A stretch of 64,000 nt of DNA, from assembly GCA_006226425.1 (NCBI GenBank), contig SBGX01000005.1, positions 1 to 64,000 on the forward strand, written 5' to 3'. Positions 7,546 through 15,890 of the stretch are shown one piece after another. A model generated the notes under the pieces. The model worked only from the letters and a program-made list of their open reading frames with translations, ran no database searches and had not been told where the DNA came from. Every line of letters begins with the position of its first letter. The first letter of the stretch is position 1. Position numbers and translations under genes: made by a program. The DNA is from Bacteroidota bacterium (GTDB lineage Bacteria > Bacteroidota > Bacteroidia > Flavobacteriales_D > Crocinitomicaceae).

Positions 7546-8796
7546 ATGACTCGTTGTTTAAAGTTAAATAGCATCATCAAGCTATTCTTTTTTCTTATTA
7601 CTCCTTATTGTTTCACCCAAGGAAGTCTTCTAGTGGTCTCCAAGGATTCGTGTCTTCTGACAATTGATGGTGAAATTTCTCAGAAAATTTCACCAAACAA
7701 ACCACAAAAATTTGATTTAAGCGAAGGGGAACACTTGATTCAAGCTAAAAACTCGAATCAAGCCTTGTTCAATGAAATTGTGACTATTGAGACGAATAAG
7801 CAAAAAGTACTCAGCGTTAATTTCTCCGAACCCAAAAAGCAAGAAACAAAAACCACACCAGTTGAAAACCCTCTCCAGGATTTTTTGCTTGTATCTGACT
7901 TGCAAATTGATTTGTCTGGCGCTGTCAATGAGCTTATATTCGATGATTACAACCACTATTCTGCGTATAAAGAATTCTACTATGCTTTCGATCAAGGCGA
8001 TGAAATAAGGTTGGACGCTATCCTCCTGAACAAAAAAGGAAGTTTTGACATTCGTTTAACAAAATACCCCGAATTCAAAGAAACATATGTAAAAAAGAAC
8101 CTGGTTCGTCTCGATTCACACCCCATTCAAATACCGGAGAAAAGTATTTACATCCTTCAGGTAGCTACCAATTCCATTTTTGATAAGCAAATTGATATGA
8201 CGATCCGGAGGAAACCCAATAATCCGAGTGGTAAATCATTCAATACTTCTGTCGTGAAAAAATATAAATACGAAGCCGTTAAATTACTAGAGCCCAGTTA
8301 TCATTATCTCAATAGCACTTCTAACGAGGATTTATTAGGTGGGCAATGCAGAACGCTCTTAGCAGTTAACGTACCCAAAGATATAGTAGAGTGGTACTAC
8401 ACTGTTTCTGCATCAAGAGACAAAGGGATCATCCAAAAAAACATGAAAACCTTCAGCCTCTTTGGACGACTAGCTGGTTTTTTGGCAAAATCCAATGTAG
8501 TTACGGCCTCGATCATGATTGGAGCAAATATTATCACTCCTCCACCTGGTTCACATAATTGTAATGTTTATATGTTAGACTATGAGAACATTTCTCCCTT
8601 CAACCATAGACAAGCATTTAGCTACACAATTCAAGGAACCAGGGAAAAAGTAAAATCATCAACTGTCAAAATCCAGGGTTATAAAGGGATGCAATGCTAC
8701 TTAGGCGTTGATAATCCAGACAGTTTTAATGGTCTTCATGTTCTTATCGAAGCGGTTGGAATTAAACGGAATATGTATTTGGATTATGCTAATTGA
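7546..8796 (+). CDS. Secreted protein of unknown function with PEGA-like N-terminal domain
   Basis: 416 residues from the ATG at 7546. A hydrophobic signal (about 10-25) is followed by a short beta-rich segment (GSLLVVSKDSCLLTIDGE to about residue 75) that looks like a PEGA-type surface domain. A Lys/Thr/Pro-rich linker precedes the main body, which I do not recognise. Two hydrophobic stretches near 310-340 (LFGRLAGFLAKS and VVTASIMIGAN) could be membrane-inserting or buried. No T9SS sorting domain is present. It stands alone on the plus strand between HTH and defence genes of the island. Function unknown. Confidence 0.6.
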   Translation: MTRCLKLNSIIKLFFFLITPYCFTQGSLLVVSKDSCLLTIDGEISQKISPNKPQKFDLSEGEHLIQAKNSNQALFNEIVTIETNKQKVLSVNFSEPKKQETKTTPVENPLQDFLLVSDLQIDLSGAVNELIFDDYNHYSAYKEFYYAFDQGDEIRLDAILLNKKGSFDIRLTKYPEFKETYVKKNLVRLDSHPIQIPEKSIYILQVATNSIFDKQIDMTIRRKPNNPSGKSFNTSVVKKYKYEAVKLLEPSYHYLNSTSNEDLLGGQCRTLLAVNVPKDIVEWYYTVSASRDKGIIQKNMKTFSLFGRLAGFLAKSNVVTASIMIGANIITPPPGSHNCNVYMLDYENISPFNHRQAFSYTIQGTREKVKSSTVKIQGYKGMQCYLGVDNPDSFNGLHVLIEAVGIKRNMYLDYAN

Positions 8797-8848
8797 CTTA
8801 CAATACCTCTGGTAGTCGGTTACGGAAACTTAATTTTTAGCATTTTCT

Positions 8849-9040
8849 TCAAATATACTCCGTAAGTCTTCTAAAATTTTGAATGTCCTCATCTATCACA
8901 TTTGCTGATACTCGCTTATGAACTAATTCACAACGTAAATGATAAAGATGATTAACAAGCGTCCATGTTCCACTTTTAAATCGTATATGATTTGCTACTT
9001 CGGTTTGAACAGACGTTCTATTCCCCATAATTCCAGCCAA
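8849..9040 (-). pseudogene. HEPN-like C-terminal fragment
   Basis: The frame contains NHLYHLRCELVHKRVS, which fits the R-x4-H signature of HEPN domains, and continues DEDIQNFRRL as in many HEPN C-termini. The open frame extends upstream to about 9096 without an ATG; only TTG (9040) or ATG (9028) starts are available. It overlaps another short frame with a good start (9018-9173). A full HEPN domain needs about 100-130 residues, so this is probably the tail of a broken gene. Confidence 0.4.
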
Positions 9041-9173
9041 GCGACTTGGAGAATAAGCTGCTCCAGATGAGATAGTCCCCTGCTTGCAGTCCGATGTTGT
9101 CTAAACCCAAAACGAGCTGATGATGTTTAAGGTCTTGTTGAATGAGGCTAACGATAAGGTCTTTGTTTTTCAT
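9018..9173 (-). pseudogene. Short N-terminal fragment, probably of the same broken gene
   Basis: The 51-codon frame starts MKNKDLIVSLIQQDLKHHQL, a coding-like, hydrophilic helical N-terminus, and ends at a TAG (9018-9020). The HEPN-like fragment continues in a neighbouring frame and overlaps it. The two may be pieces of one gene joined by a frameshift or internal deletion. Low certainty. Confidence 0.35.
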
Positions 9174-9227
9174 AGGACGAATAATTGATGGATAACTACT
9201 TACTCAAATGAAAACAAAATTACACTA

Positions 9228-9267
9228 ATGCAAATTTAAATTGCATATATTTGTTTCATATATGAAA
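9228..9267 (+). promoter_or_regulatory. Promoter and palindromic operator of the XRE regulator gene
   Basis: TATATTTG (9246-9253) matches the Bacteroidota -7 element TAnnTTTG. It is followed directly by the perfect palindrome TTTCATATATGAAA (9254-9267) and preceded by ATGCAA-N7-TTGCAT (9228-9246). Palindromes on both sides of a -7 box in front of an XRE gene suggest autoregulation. Confidence 0.5.
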
Positions 9268-9319
9268 AACTATCTCACATAACCGTATAAATGCCTTACA
9301 TTTCCTACATTTAACCTTG

Positions 9320-9517
9320 ATGGATAAAATGAATCGAATTAAAGAGGTTCTGGTTCGACAAGGTGTAAGCCAAAAAGAACTTGCTTCTCAATTAGGAAAG
9401 AATGAGCATACAGTTTCGAACTGGTGCATCAATAAATCGCAACCACATTTAAAGGATTTGTATCAGATCGCTAAAATTTTAGAAGTTGGGATTTGTGAGT
9501 TGTTAGTTCAGATATGA
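9320..9517 (+). CDS. Small XRE-family HTH regulator
   Basis: 65 residues from the ATG at 9320; the codon just before is a TTG. Almost the whole protein is a Cro/C1-type HTH: QKELASQLGKNEHTVSNW and then a DLYQIAKILEV helix. It ends 5 bases before the convergent HerA gene. Its promoter has two palindromes. A regulator next to an anti-phage operon often controls it, but here the orientation is opposite and the link is only positional. Confidence 0.8.
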   Translation: MDKMNRIKEVLVRQGVSQKELASQLGKNEHTVSNWCINKSQPHLKDLYQIAKILEVGICELLVQI

Positions 9518-9522
9518 CCGTT

Positions 9523-11520
9523 CTAAAATAGTGGGTCTTGCTCATTCTCATCTGAATCATCTTCTTCATCACTATTTCCAAATGGTTCTCTATACCATTC
9601 CTCGCTAACTTTACAATTTTCGCTATTTGGTTCAGGGTTAGCCTGATTAACCTTTACGTGCAATGGCATTGGAACACAATTTCCAAAGATCAAGGCCTCT
9701 CCAGGAGTTGATTGCTTTATCTTGTTAACGTAGTCAGTCGAAAAGTAAGGCAATACGGAATATATGTACTTCATATCAACCTCGTTCTGAATTCTATGAA
9801 TTATGTAGTTTCCGCATTGTGACAAAACCGTTTCAGATAATTCAGATGGTCGCTGCGATGAAACAATAAGAAAAGTTGAAAACTTACGCCCTTCCCTAGC
9901 AATTTTCTCAAAAATATTTTCTTTCAAGATATAGTCAGCGTTCTTTCTTATGTACCTGTGAGCTTCATCAAGTACCAAGTGAACAGGTTTTTTTCTTCTT
10001 AACTCTCCAACTTGCCTTTTCCGATAATCAAAGATCAACCGACTTATTACGCTTGTCATTAGTTCCAAAATGTCAGAGCTAGTTTCGCTTGAATCGATTA
10101 TAATAAGTTGTTTTCCATCATCATTCGCCACTAGTGAAAAGAACTTCTTCAGATAGTCTTCTTCAGAGTTAACTTCGTTTCCGGTAGACTTCTTCATGAA
10201 TTCGCAATCCTTGTTGTATATGAAGTGGTCCAATCGGCTCATCATCGTAGAGGTAAATTCTCTTATTCTTCCATTACCCTTAGCTTCTTCGTCTAACAAA
10301 ACTATTTCCGCTGCAATTTTCAGAAATTTATGATCATAGTATTCGCCATGTGGTAACTTCTTATCGTAGATATCCATTGCGCTGTCAACATCAATCTTAT
10401 CTTGAATTTCAACTAATTTGTTCGACAATCTTGCGTCATTCTGACCATATACAATCACACAATTCTCCAGTAAAGTATTAATGTCAGCCACTAATTCCAT
10501 TGCTGATTGAATTCCAACAAATTCTTCATTGGTTAATATCTCTTTGATCTTTCTTAAAGCGCTAGATGCAGTAGTGATGTTTGCCGTATCGGAATCAACA
10601 CGGCTTAGTATATTACCTACGATGTTGTGTAACTTGTATCGGAAATAATTGATGAAATTTTCTTTCTCATCATCATTGGCTGTTTTGATTTTGTAGAATT
10701 TATAGCATTCTTGCAACACCCTGTCCCAAAAAGGTCGCTGCGTTCTATCTGAAGTCATCAAAAATGCAGTCCATTCCTCCAAATTCATTAGGTAATACGG
10801 TAGTACGAAATCGGATAATATTCCTCCTACAAAATTCGGCTTGTAAAACACTACATTAATCTCATCTTCTAAGTCAGTTGAAAACGCTCTACTATATTCA
10901 CCATTAACATCAAATAATACAACCTTCGCCCCAAGCGCATAATACTCTTTCTGCCTAAAAATCTCTTGAAAGATATGAGAAATCGTATTGGACTTACCGC
11001 TACCACTGTTACCAAGCACTGCCGAATGTATATTGAAAAGTTTATCAATATTCAATTTCACTCGATAGTTGATCATGTTTTTGCTTACGCCAATCTCTAA
11101 CTCACGATGTATTCCGGCATCTCCACCTCCATCACCTTCCGTTAGAATAGTCGTCGCTAGAATATCTTCAACATCCTCCTTAACAACAATGTATACATCA
11201 CTATAAATGGAGGGGAATATCCCCACTCCCATATTGAATTTTCGATCTTGGTATAACGTTCCAACCGGTTTAATAATTAACTCTCTCGAGCTATCGAGAT
11301 CATAATCTGACACAAGTTTTCCTTCGATAGTGTTGTCAAGAACGGAAACTACCTCGCAAATAACCGTATCGCCTGTAGCATTTTCAATTTTTAAAAAACT
11401 GCCGATATTACCAAAGTAGTATACTTTACCTTTAATGTTAACCGTTGAGTTTCTCGTCGTGTGAAACAACTTAACCCTGAACTTGTCGTATTCAACTGAA
11501 ATAATTTTACCGATCTTCAT
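9523..11520 (-). CDS. herA: HerA-type ATPase of a SIR2-HerA anti-phage system
   Basis: 665 residues. An N-terminal HAS-barrel-like beta region (1-120) is followed by a HerA/FtsK-class RecA domain: Walker A GNSGSGKS (about 170), a hydrophobic strand with acidic end LIIIDSS, Walker B-like HLVLDEAHRYI (about 520) and SSQRPSELS. HerA ATPases form hexameric rings that move along DNA. Here it lies 10 bases downstream of a SIR2 gene, the known two-gene SIR2-HerA (Nezha-type) arrangement in which the ATPase ring assembles with SIR2 NADases. The C-terminus is an acidic tail (about 645-665). It is convergent with the XRE gene. The assignment rests on both domain motifs and gene pairing. Confidence 0.88.
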   Translation of the reverse strand: MKIGKIISVEYDKFRVKLFHTTRNSTVNIKGKVYYFGNIGSFLKIENATGDTVICEVVSVLDNTIEGKLVSDYDLDSSRELIIKPVGTLYQDRKFNMGVGIFPSIYSDVYIVVKEDVEDILATTILTEGDGGGDAGIHRELEIGVSKNMINYRVKLNIDKLFNIHSAVLGNSGSGKSNTISHIFQEIFRQKEYYALGAKVVLFDVNGEYSRAFSTDLEDEINVVFYKPNFVGGILSDFVLPYYLMNLEEWTAFLMTSDRTQRPFWDRVLQECYKFYKIKTANDDEKENFINYFRYKLHNIVGNILSRVDSDTANITTASSALRKIKEILTNEEFVGIQSAMELVADINTLLENCVIVYGQNDARLSNKLVEIQDKIDVDSAMDIYDKKLPHGEYYDHKFLKIAAEIVLLDEEAKGNGRIREFTSTMMSRLDHFIYNKDCEFMKKSTGNEVNSEEDYLKKFFSLVANDDGKQLIIIDSSETSSDILELMTSVISRLIFDYRKRQVGELRRKKPVHLVLDEAHRYIRKNADYILKENIFEKIAREGRKFSTFLIVSSQRPSELSETVLSQCGNYIIHRIQNEVDMKYIYSVLPYFSTDYVNKIKQSTPGEALIFGNCVPMPLHVKVNQANPEPNSENCKVSEEWYREPFGNSDEEDDSDENEQDPLF

Positions 11521-11530
11521 AAAGGTGTCT

Positions 11531-12850
11531 TTACCGTTTCTTCTTACTTTTTTTCTTTGGTAGGTTTGCTTTGTAATGCTCTAAGAATTCGGTTAGATTG
11601 TCTTTAGAATCTTTGAATGTATTCACATCAGGCATTAAATGAGTTGCTACATAATCAAAATAGTGAGCCTTCGTTTTATCGTGAGGCTTTGAAAAAATAT
11701 CCAATGTAAGCTCGGTATCATCACCATCATTTTCTTCAAAGAATCTGAAAATTCTACTATCATCAACTTCAGAAATAATTTTGTCCTTAATGTGATTTAG
11801 AACAAACAAGTTTATTGATGAGTTAGTTGCCAAGGCTTGATAAATTATATTGTTGACGTGTTCATCACTAAAACTATAACCAATTACAAAGAGTACGCTG
11901 TTAGGTTCGAGTAGTTTTTTCTGGAACTCTCGAAATAATTCTGTGTAAGGACTACCTAAACTTTTGTTCTGTTTGGTTGGAGTTGGATAGATTAAAACCC
12001 TTTGCTTTTTTCTTGTTAAATCTTCTGCTTCGCGAATATTGAAGAACCTGTTGGCATTAGATTCATCTTCAAACCAATTAACAGATCCGTGAAGTTTATA
12101 TAAAAACGACATATTTTCCACTGGCTCGAATTTCTCTATGCTAGTGTCCATTCGTTTAGAATAAGTGTAGTTGAAAAAAGCAGGATTAAAGAATTTAGTT
12201 AGCCCTCCACTAAAACCATTGATGTAGTTAATATTTAACGAATCAAGTGCTCTTTCATTGAATAAATCATTATTGGTGGTAAAAACATTTACTCGAGAAA
12301 GGTCTTTGTTTCTTAACGCTACTTTTTGGTAAAACAATTTATAGTTTTCTAAAACCTCCTTGACAGACTTCTCGCTGAACTTGACGTTTATTTCATCATA
12401 AATTGTCTTTTCGATGACTTCAATCAATTTGTTACAAGATTCCAACTCACTCAATTCTTCTTCATCTGTATTATCCTCACCAATAATATCATCATTGTCT
12501 TCATCTTCATCAACTTCAATTTCTGTTTGATTTTCAATTCCTTCGAGATAAATTCTTTGAGAATAAAGCACTCCCAAGGTTTCTTCTAAGTTCTCCTTCG
12601 AATTAGTCCTGATTAATTCAAATAGCTCGGTCATTTTAGCCTCCTCTACAGATTTTTCAACGGCTCTAATCATTCCGGACATAGCAGGAATCGCTCCAAC
12701 ACTAGTACCTGAACCAAACAAAAAATGAACGTTTTTCATGTTGAATAATTCGGCAATCTTATTCTTTACGATTGTAATTCTAGCATCGTCATTTTCTTCT
12801 GAACCGTCGAATAATAATTGTTGTCCTTGATAAAATCGAATAATACTCAT
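11531..12850 (-). CDS. sir2: SIR2-domain NADase effector of a SIR2-HerA anti-phage system
   Basis: 439 residues with the sirtuin-like NAD site: FLFGSGTSVGAIP (about 40), TTNNDLFNE (about 205; the Asn-Asp pair typical of the NAD pocket), YKLHGSVNWFE (about 255; catalytic His) and IGYSFSDEHV (about 325). A highly acidic insertion lies at about 120-140. Members of this class deplete NAD+ during phage infection and cause abortive infection together with HerA. The gene is first in the operon, 10 bases upstream of the HerA gene. All visible catalytic motifs are intact, so the system could be active. The C-terminus is Lys-rich. Confidence 0.88.
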   Translation of the reverse strand: MSIIRFYQGQQLLFDGSEENDDARITIVKNKIAELFNMKNVHFLFGSGTSVGAIPAMSGMIRAVEKSVEEAKMTELFELIRTNSKENLEETLGVLYSQRIYLEGIENQTEIEVDEDEDNDDIIGEDNTDEEELSELESCNKLIEVIEKTIYDEINVKFSEKSVKEVLENYKLFYQKVALRNKDLSRVNVFTTNNDLFNERALDSLNINYINGFSGGLTKFFNPAFFNYTYSKRMDTSIEKFEPVENMSFLYKLHGSVNWFEDESNANRFFNIREAEDLTRKKQRVLIYPTPTKQNKSLGSPYTELFREFQKKLLEPNSVLFVIGYSFSDEHVNNIIYQALATNSSINLFVLNHIKDKIISEVDDSRIFRFFEENDGDDTELTLDIFSKPHDKTKAHYFDYVATHLMPDVNTFKDSKDNLTEFLEHYKANLPKKKSKKKR

Positions 12851-12861
12851 GAGCAGTAATT

Positions 12862-12876
12862 GTTTACAGAGTAAAC
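12862..12876 (-). promoter_or_regulatory. Inverted repeat in the SIR2 gene leader
   Basis: GTTTAC-N3-GTAAAC lies 12 bases upstream of the SIR2 start codon, within a weak promoter-like TATGTTTA on the minus strand. It could be an operator or a small hairpin near the ribosome-binding region. No regulator can be assigned. Confidence 0.35.
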
Positions 12877-13090
12877 ATACGCAATAAAGAACGCAATGTA
12901 AATGCGTATTTATACTCGATTTACTTGCGCAACTGTTGCAGAAAACTAAAGTTCTTCACACCACTCCTTCCCTATTTCTCTCCACTGCGCTGCAAGAAAA
13001 AAGGAATCCGTTTGAGGTTGTTTATGGGCATAAACTTTAAAGAGAAAGGAAAAAAACGATCCGTTCAATCTTTGATTGGAACTGATCTCC

Positions 13091-13426
13091 CTAAGCTAAG
13101 CAACATAACGCAATACCATAATCTTCCACGTAATGACTAAGAGTAAATTCATGTTTTGGTAAAACAAGTTCTCCCAATTCATTAATAACCTCTTTGGCCC
13201 AATAATGCAGCATTGTTTCATGATAATTCCTACATTCACTCTAACTGTAATGTTGAAAATGATGTGCGTTTTTATTTTTTGGATTATTGTAAGCAATAAC
13301 AGGTAAATTGCAAGACGGACAAATGCAATCACAAGCTAGACCGTTTGCAACCGAATCAACATGAACTATTTTACCTTCTTTGAGAGCATATATAAAATCA
13401 TTCGTATTGATATGACTATCTATCAT
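13091..13426 (-). pseudogene. CoiA-like nuclease-family gene, interrupted by an in-frame TAG and truncated
   Basis: From the ATG at 13426 the frame gives 61 residues with VHVDSVANGLACDCICPSC and AHHFQHYS, the metal-binding N-terminal pattern of CoiA-like proteins. It stops at a TAG (13241-13243), but the same frame continues with coding-like sequence (SECRNYHETMLHYWAKEVI) for about 50 more codons to a second stop at 13091. The expected ~200-400 residue protein with a PD-(D/E)XK-like nuclease region is missing. The start follows the HEPN stop directly (TAAATG), so the two were one coupled unit. It is probably a decayed gene; stop read-through or a sequencing error are alternatives. Confidence 0.65.
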
Positions 13427-14191
13427 TTATCTATAATTCTTTATATATAGGTTACTTTGTCTCGATATTGCAGAGGCTCCATTGGAAAGAATCCAAAAAT
13501 AATTATCTATGTCCTCTTTCGTCATCTCTATTTTATTCCCCTCTTTAAATCCACATTTATTGGTAAGACTCAAATATTGTTTATTTACTACACCTCCATT
13601 ATGTAATATTAAATTTCTTATTAAGAAGATTTCTTGTATCTCCGAAAGATTAATGAACCGTCTGTTAGCCACTAATCCAGTTAATCTCTTGAAGGATAAA
13701 TTCAAGTTGATTTTTTTATTTAGATATTCTATTTGATCTGAAATACTATTATATCCCAACTCATGGGTCACATCATTCAAAATCACATCTAAAAGATGAT
13801 CTAAACTTGTACATGATAAAATAGTCTGTAAAGGAACTTTTTTTTCGGAGCTATCAAGTGGTGATGGGTTAAACTTAAGCAATACCTTTATCACACCTTT
13901 TATATAAATCTCAAAAACAGATGTTAAGTAAACTAGCACCATTGGAGTGATGATTTCTGGGTACTTATCAATTTTCTCTATCTGCCTTTTAAAATAGGAC
14001 TTCCCCTCATCATCATCCGTTTCTGATAATTCCAAATCTAAAGAATAACTTACCGATGCTATTTTGTTTTCCAGCTTCAAGTAAGTTAAAGAATCTTCAA
14101 AGTTCATATTGAATGATAAAGCATTAAAAGAACCCTCCCAAAACAAATCGTAATGTTTTTGAATTTCCCTTTTCGCTTTGTTTTTTTTCAT
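13427..14191 (-). CDS. HEPN-domain protein, possible RNase of a defence or toxin pair
   Basis: 254 residues, mostly helical. The segment EIQEIFLIRNLILHNGGVVN (about 200-220) has the HEPN active-site pattern R-N-x3-H, like the MAE_28990/RiboL-PSP HEPN groups; an earlier YLTSVFEIYIKG helix fits the HEPN N-terminal helices. HEPN proteins often act as metal-independent RNases in abortive infection. The downstream gene, coupled by TAAATG, is a CoiA-like nuclease relic. The pair lies upstream of SIR2-HerA on the same strand within the island. The HEPN fold is well supported by motif; a defence role is inferred. Confidence 0.7.
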   Translation of the reverse strand: MKKNKAKREIQKHYDLFWEGSFNALSFNMNFEDSLTYLKLENKIASVSYSLDLELSETDDDEGKSYFKRQIEKIDKYPEIITPMVLVYLTSVFEIYIKGVIKVLLKFNPSPLDSSEKKVPLQTILSCTSLDHLLDVILNDVTHELGYNSISDQIEYLNKKINLNLSFKRLTGLVANRRFINLSEIQEIFLIRNLILHNGGVVNKQYLSLTNKCGFKEGNKIEMTKEDIDNYFWILSNGASAISRQSNLYIKNYR

Positions 14192-14400
14192 AGTGGGGTA
14201 CTGTAGAGATTTCTAAAGGTAGAATAAAAAAACTTACATTCTTATCCCTGTTCCATGAATTACACCAAATACACATCAAAAATGATAAACGCTCACGGCG
14301 TTCCCGATTTACAATGGATAGCTTTACTAAAATCAAAGATGTTTTTCAGCTTGAAGCTTCCATAAATACAATCAGACAGGTTTATGTGAAGTCTTCCCAG

Positions 14401-14424
14401 TACTCCCTTTTTGGTGAGGGAGTA
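14401..14424. repeat. 7-bp inverted repeat hairpin
   Basis: TACTCCC and GGGAGTA enclose a 10-base loop TTTTTGGTGA. The 5' arm plus loop resembles the arm of the 13-bp inverted repeat at 7464-7476. It lies in the 420-bp gap between the HEPN gene and the HTH gene at 14612; no gene is seen in that gap. Confidence 0.4.
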
Positions 14425-14484
14425 AAGTTATTTTCTGGATTTTAAATTATTCCCAATTCAGATGCAATCAATTGAAAACTAAAC

Positions 14485-14541
14485 GTCAACCATCCGTCAC
14501 TCAAACGTCACCAAGTGTCATTCAAGAGATAACAAGTGTCA
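14485..14541 (+). repeat. Helically phased GTCA repeat array
   Basis: GTCA occurs at 14485, 14496, 14507, 14517 and 14538, i.e. spaced 11, 11, 10 and 21 bases, about one or two helical turns. The first three copies have C before GTCA and the last two are AAGTGTCA. A reverse copy (TGACAC) lies about 40 bases further on. Such phasing suggests multimeric binding on one DNA face, perhaps by the adjacent HTH protein. Confidence 0.45.
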
Positions 14542-14611
14542 ACCGAATCGCTAATTATAACCTTCTATAAGTGTTTCAACGACTGACACATAAGGATTGT
14601 AATCAGACGGA

Positions 14612-14923
14612 TTATCTCTTCGAAAGAAAACTTCCAATGGTATCAATCGAGATTCGATTCATTTCGAGAAAATTTAAGATGCTTGAACGACTATAACGAA
14701 TTGTTTTGCCAAACTTACTGTAATCAATTTGTAGCTGATCTCTTAACTGCTGCATTTTCCCTTTACTTTTAATGCCCAACAGTTGCTTCGCCTCAGCTTC
14801 ACCAATCCACTCATCTTCTTTGTAATACTTTTCTGCTGTTCGAAAAATACGAACTGTAAGTTCGTCTATCATTTTGTAATAACTCTCCTTTTCAAATACA
14901 ATTACTTCCATAACACTTTTCAT
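14612..14923 (-). CDS. Small helix-turn-helix (excisionase-like) DNA-binding protein
   Basis: 103 residues from the ATG at 14923, with an alternative ATG at 14911. A coiled N-terminal helix is followed by a winged-helix MerR/HTH_17-like part: WIGEAEAKQLLGIKSKGKMQ, then TIRYSRSSILNFL. This is the usual pattern of small DNA-binding proteins on Bacteroidota mobile elements. The phased GTCA array lies 70-130 bases beyond its stop. It could be a directionality factor, a regulator or a remnant of another element nested in the island. Confidence 0.65.
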   Translation of the reverse strand: MKSVMEVIVFEKESYYKMIDELTVRIFRTAEKYYKEDEWIGEAEAKQLLGIKSKGKMQQLRDQLQIDYSKFGKTIRYSRSSILNFLEMNRISIDTIGSFLSKR

Positions 14924-14978
14924 AATGGAACAATTGCAAAAAGAAAATGGTTCAATTCGCGAATCTCAAAGCCCCCAT

Positions 14979-15872
14979 TTACTCCTTCACAAACCTTCCG
15001 AAGTAAGTCCGACCGTCATCATCCAATATTTTGACAACGTACATTCCAGGACCCAATGAACTAACATCTAGCTCTGTTTGAAAGTCGACATTCATTATTT
15101 GTTCACCAAGACTAGAATAAACATAGATTTTTTCATTTGCTCCTGAAGAGAATAGTTGATTAGACGAAATTCGAATCGTGGAACTAGTTGGATTGGGAAA
15201 AATGTTAAGATTCCAAGAGCCACCTCTTTCATCAATCCCTTCCCAAACATGTTCGAAAAACATGTAATCAAAAGCCAATCCCCCTAAAGAGTCAGGAATT
15301 GAGTCACTAATAAAGCTAAAACGGTAATAAACGAACTCGGGAATCGAGAAAAAATCACCTAGCTTATTCAGAGCCACGCCAAAATAATTCCATCCTTTTG
15401 ATCTTCCTGTCAAAACCGGTTTGTCCGAGGTCCAATAAAAAGAACTTTCATAAAGAGTATCCTCCAGTATATTGATCCAACTTTGTTTGTTATCCAATGA
15501 GACCTCGATTCGACCAAAATCATTCAATGAATCAGACTCCACCCAATAGTACCCATGAATCCCTCCATTATTCCCCCAATCAAAACCACTGTAATGTCTT
15601 TGCCTGACTTCAAAAAATACCGTATCATTTATACCATAAAAATCAATAGTATCTGTTACAATTACGTTAATTTGAGAATATGCACCCTGCATTTCTCCTT
15701 TATTCAATTGACCAATCTGCCATTCTGTCCCTCCCGGATTGGATAATTGGTTTAAAAACAAAAGCGAGGAATCAGTCTCCGTCTCAAAATCCATTAAGTA
15801 TTGACTTTTCGCATTGAAAACGAAAAACACAAATAGTATCGTTACGAAAAGAGAAAGTGATGTTTTTTTCAT
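14979..15872 (-). CDS. T9SS-secreted protein of unknown function (paralogue 1)
   Basis: 297 residues with a Sec signal peptide (about 1-24, ending NAKSQ) and a type A T9SS C-terminal sorting domain: IFPNPTSSTIRIS, VYSSLGEQ, a LDVSSLGPGMYVVKI strand and the final GRFVK. The middle is beta-rich with ISDSIPDSLGGLAFDYMFFE, resembling jelly-roll or concanavalin-like modules without catalytic motif. It is paralogous to the next upstream gene in architecture and wording (QIGQLNKGE and QIGRSNKEF). It is the last gene of a four-gene minus-strand run. Presumably exported and anchored to the cell surface; its ligand is unknown. Confidence 0.75.
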   Translation of the reverse strand: MKKTSLSLFVTILFVFFVFNAKSQYLMDFETETDSSLLFLNQLSNPGGTEWQIGQLNKGEMQGAYSQINVIVTDTIDFYGINDTVFFEVRQRHYSGFDWGNNGGIHGYYWVESDSLNDFGRIEVSLDNKQSWINILEDTLYESSFYWTSDKPVLTGRSKGWNYFGVALNKLGDFFSIPEFVYYRFSFISDSIPDSLGGLAFDYMFFEHVWEGIDERGGSWNLNIFPNPTSSTIRISSNQLFSSGANEKIYVYSSLGEQIMNVDFQTELDVSSLGPGMYVVKILDDDGRTYFGRFVKE

Positions 15873-15890
15873 AGCTTATTTTCTAACTGA

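Noticed and set aside
12925..13140. Plus-strand frame upstream of the SIR2 gene
   Set aside because: Basic, low-information translation, overlapping the CoiA-like relic on the other strand, which explains the sequence better.
13096..13332. Minus-strand 78-codon frame
   Set aside because: It is a shifted shadow of the CoiA-like pseudogene frame.
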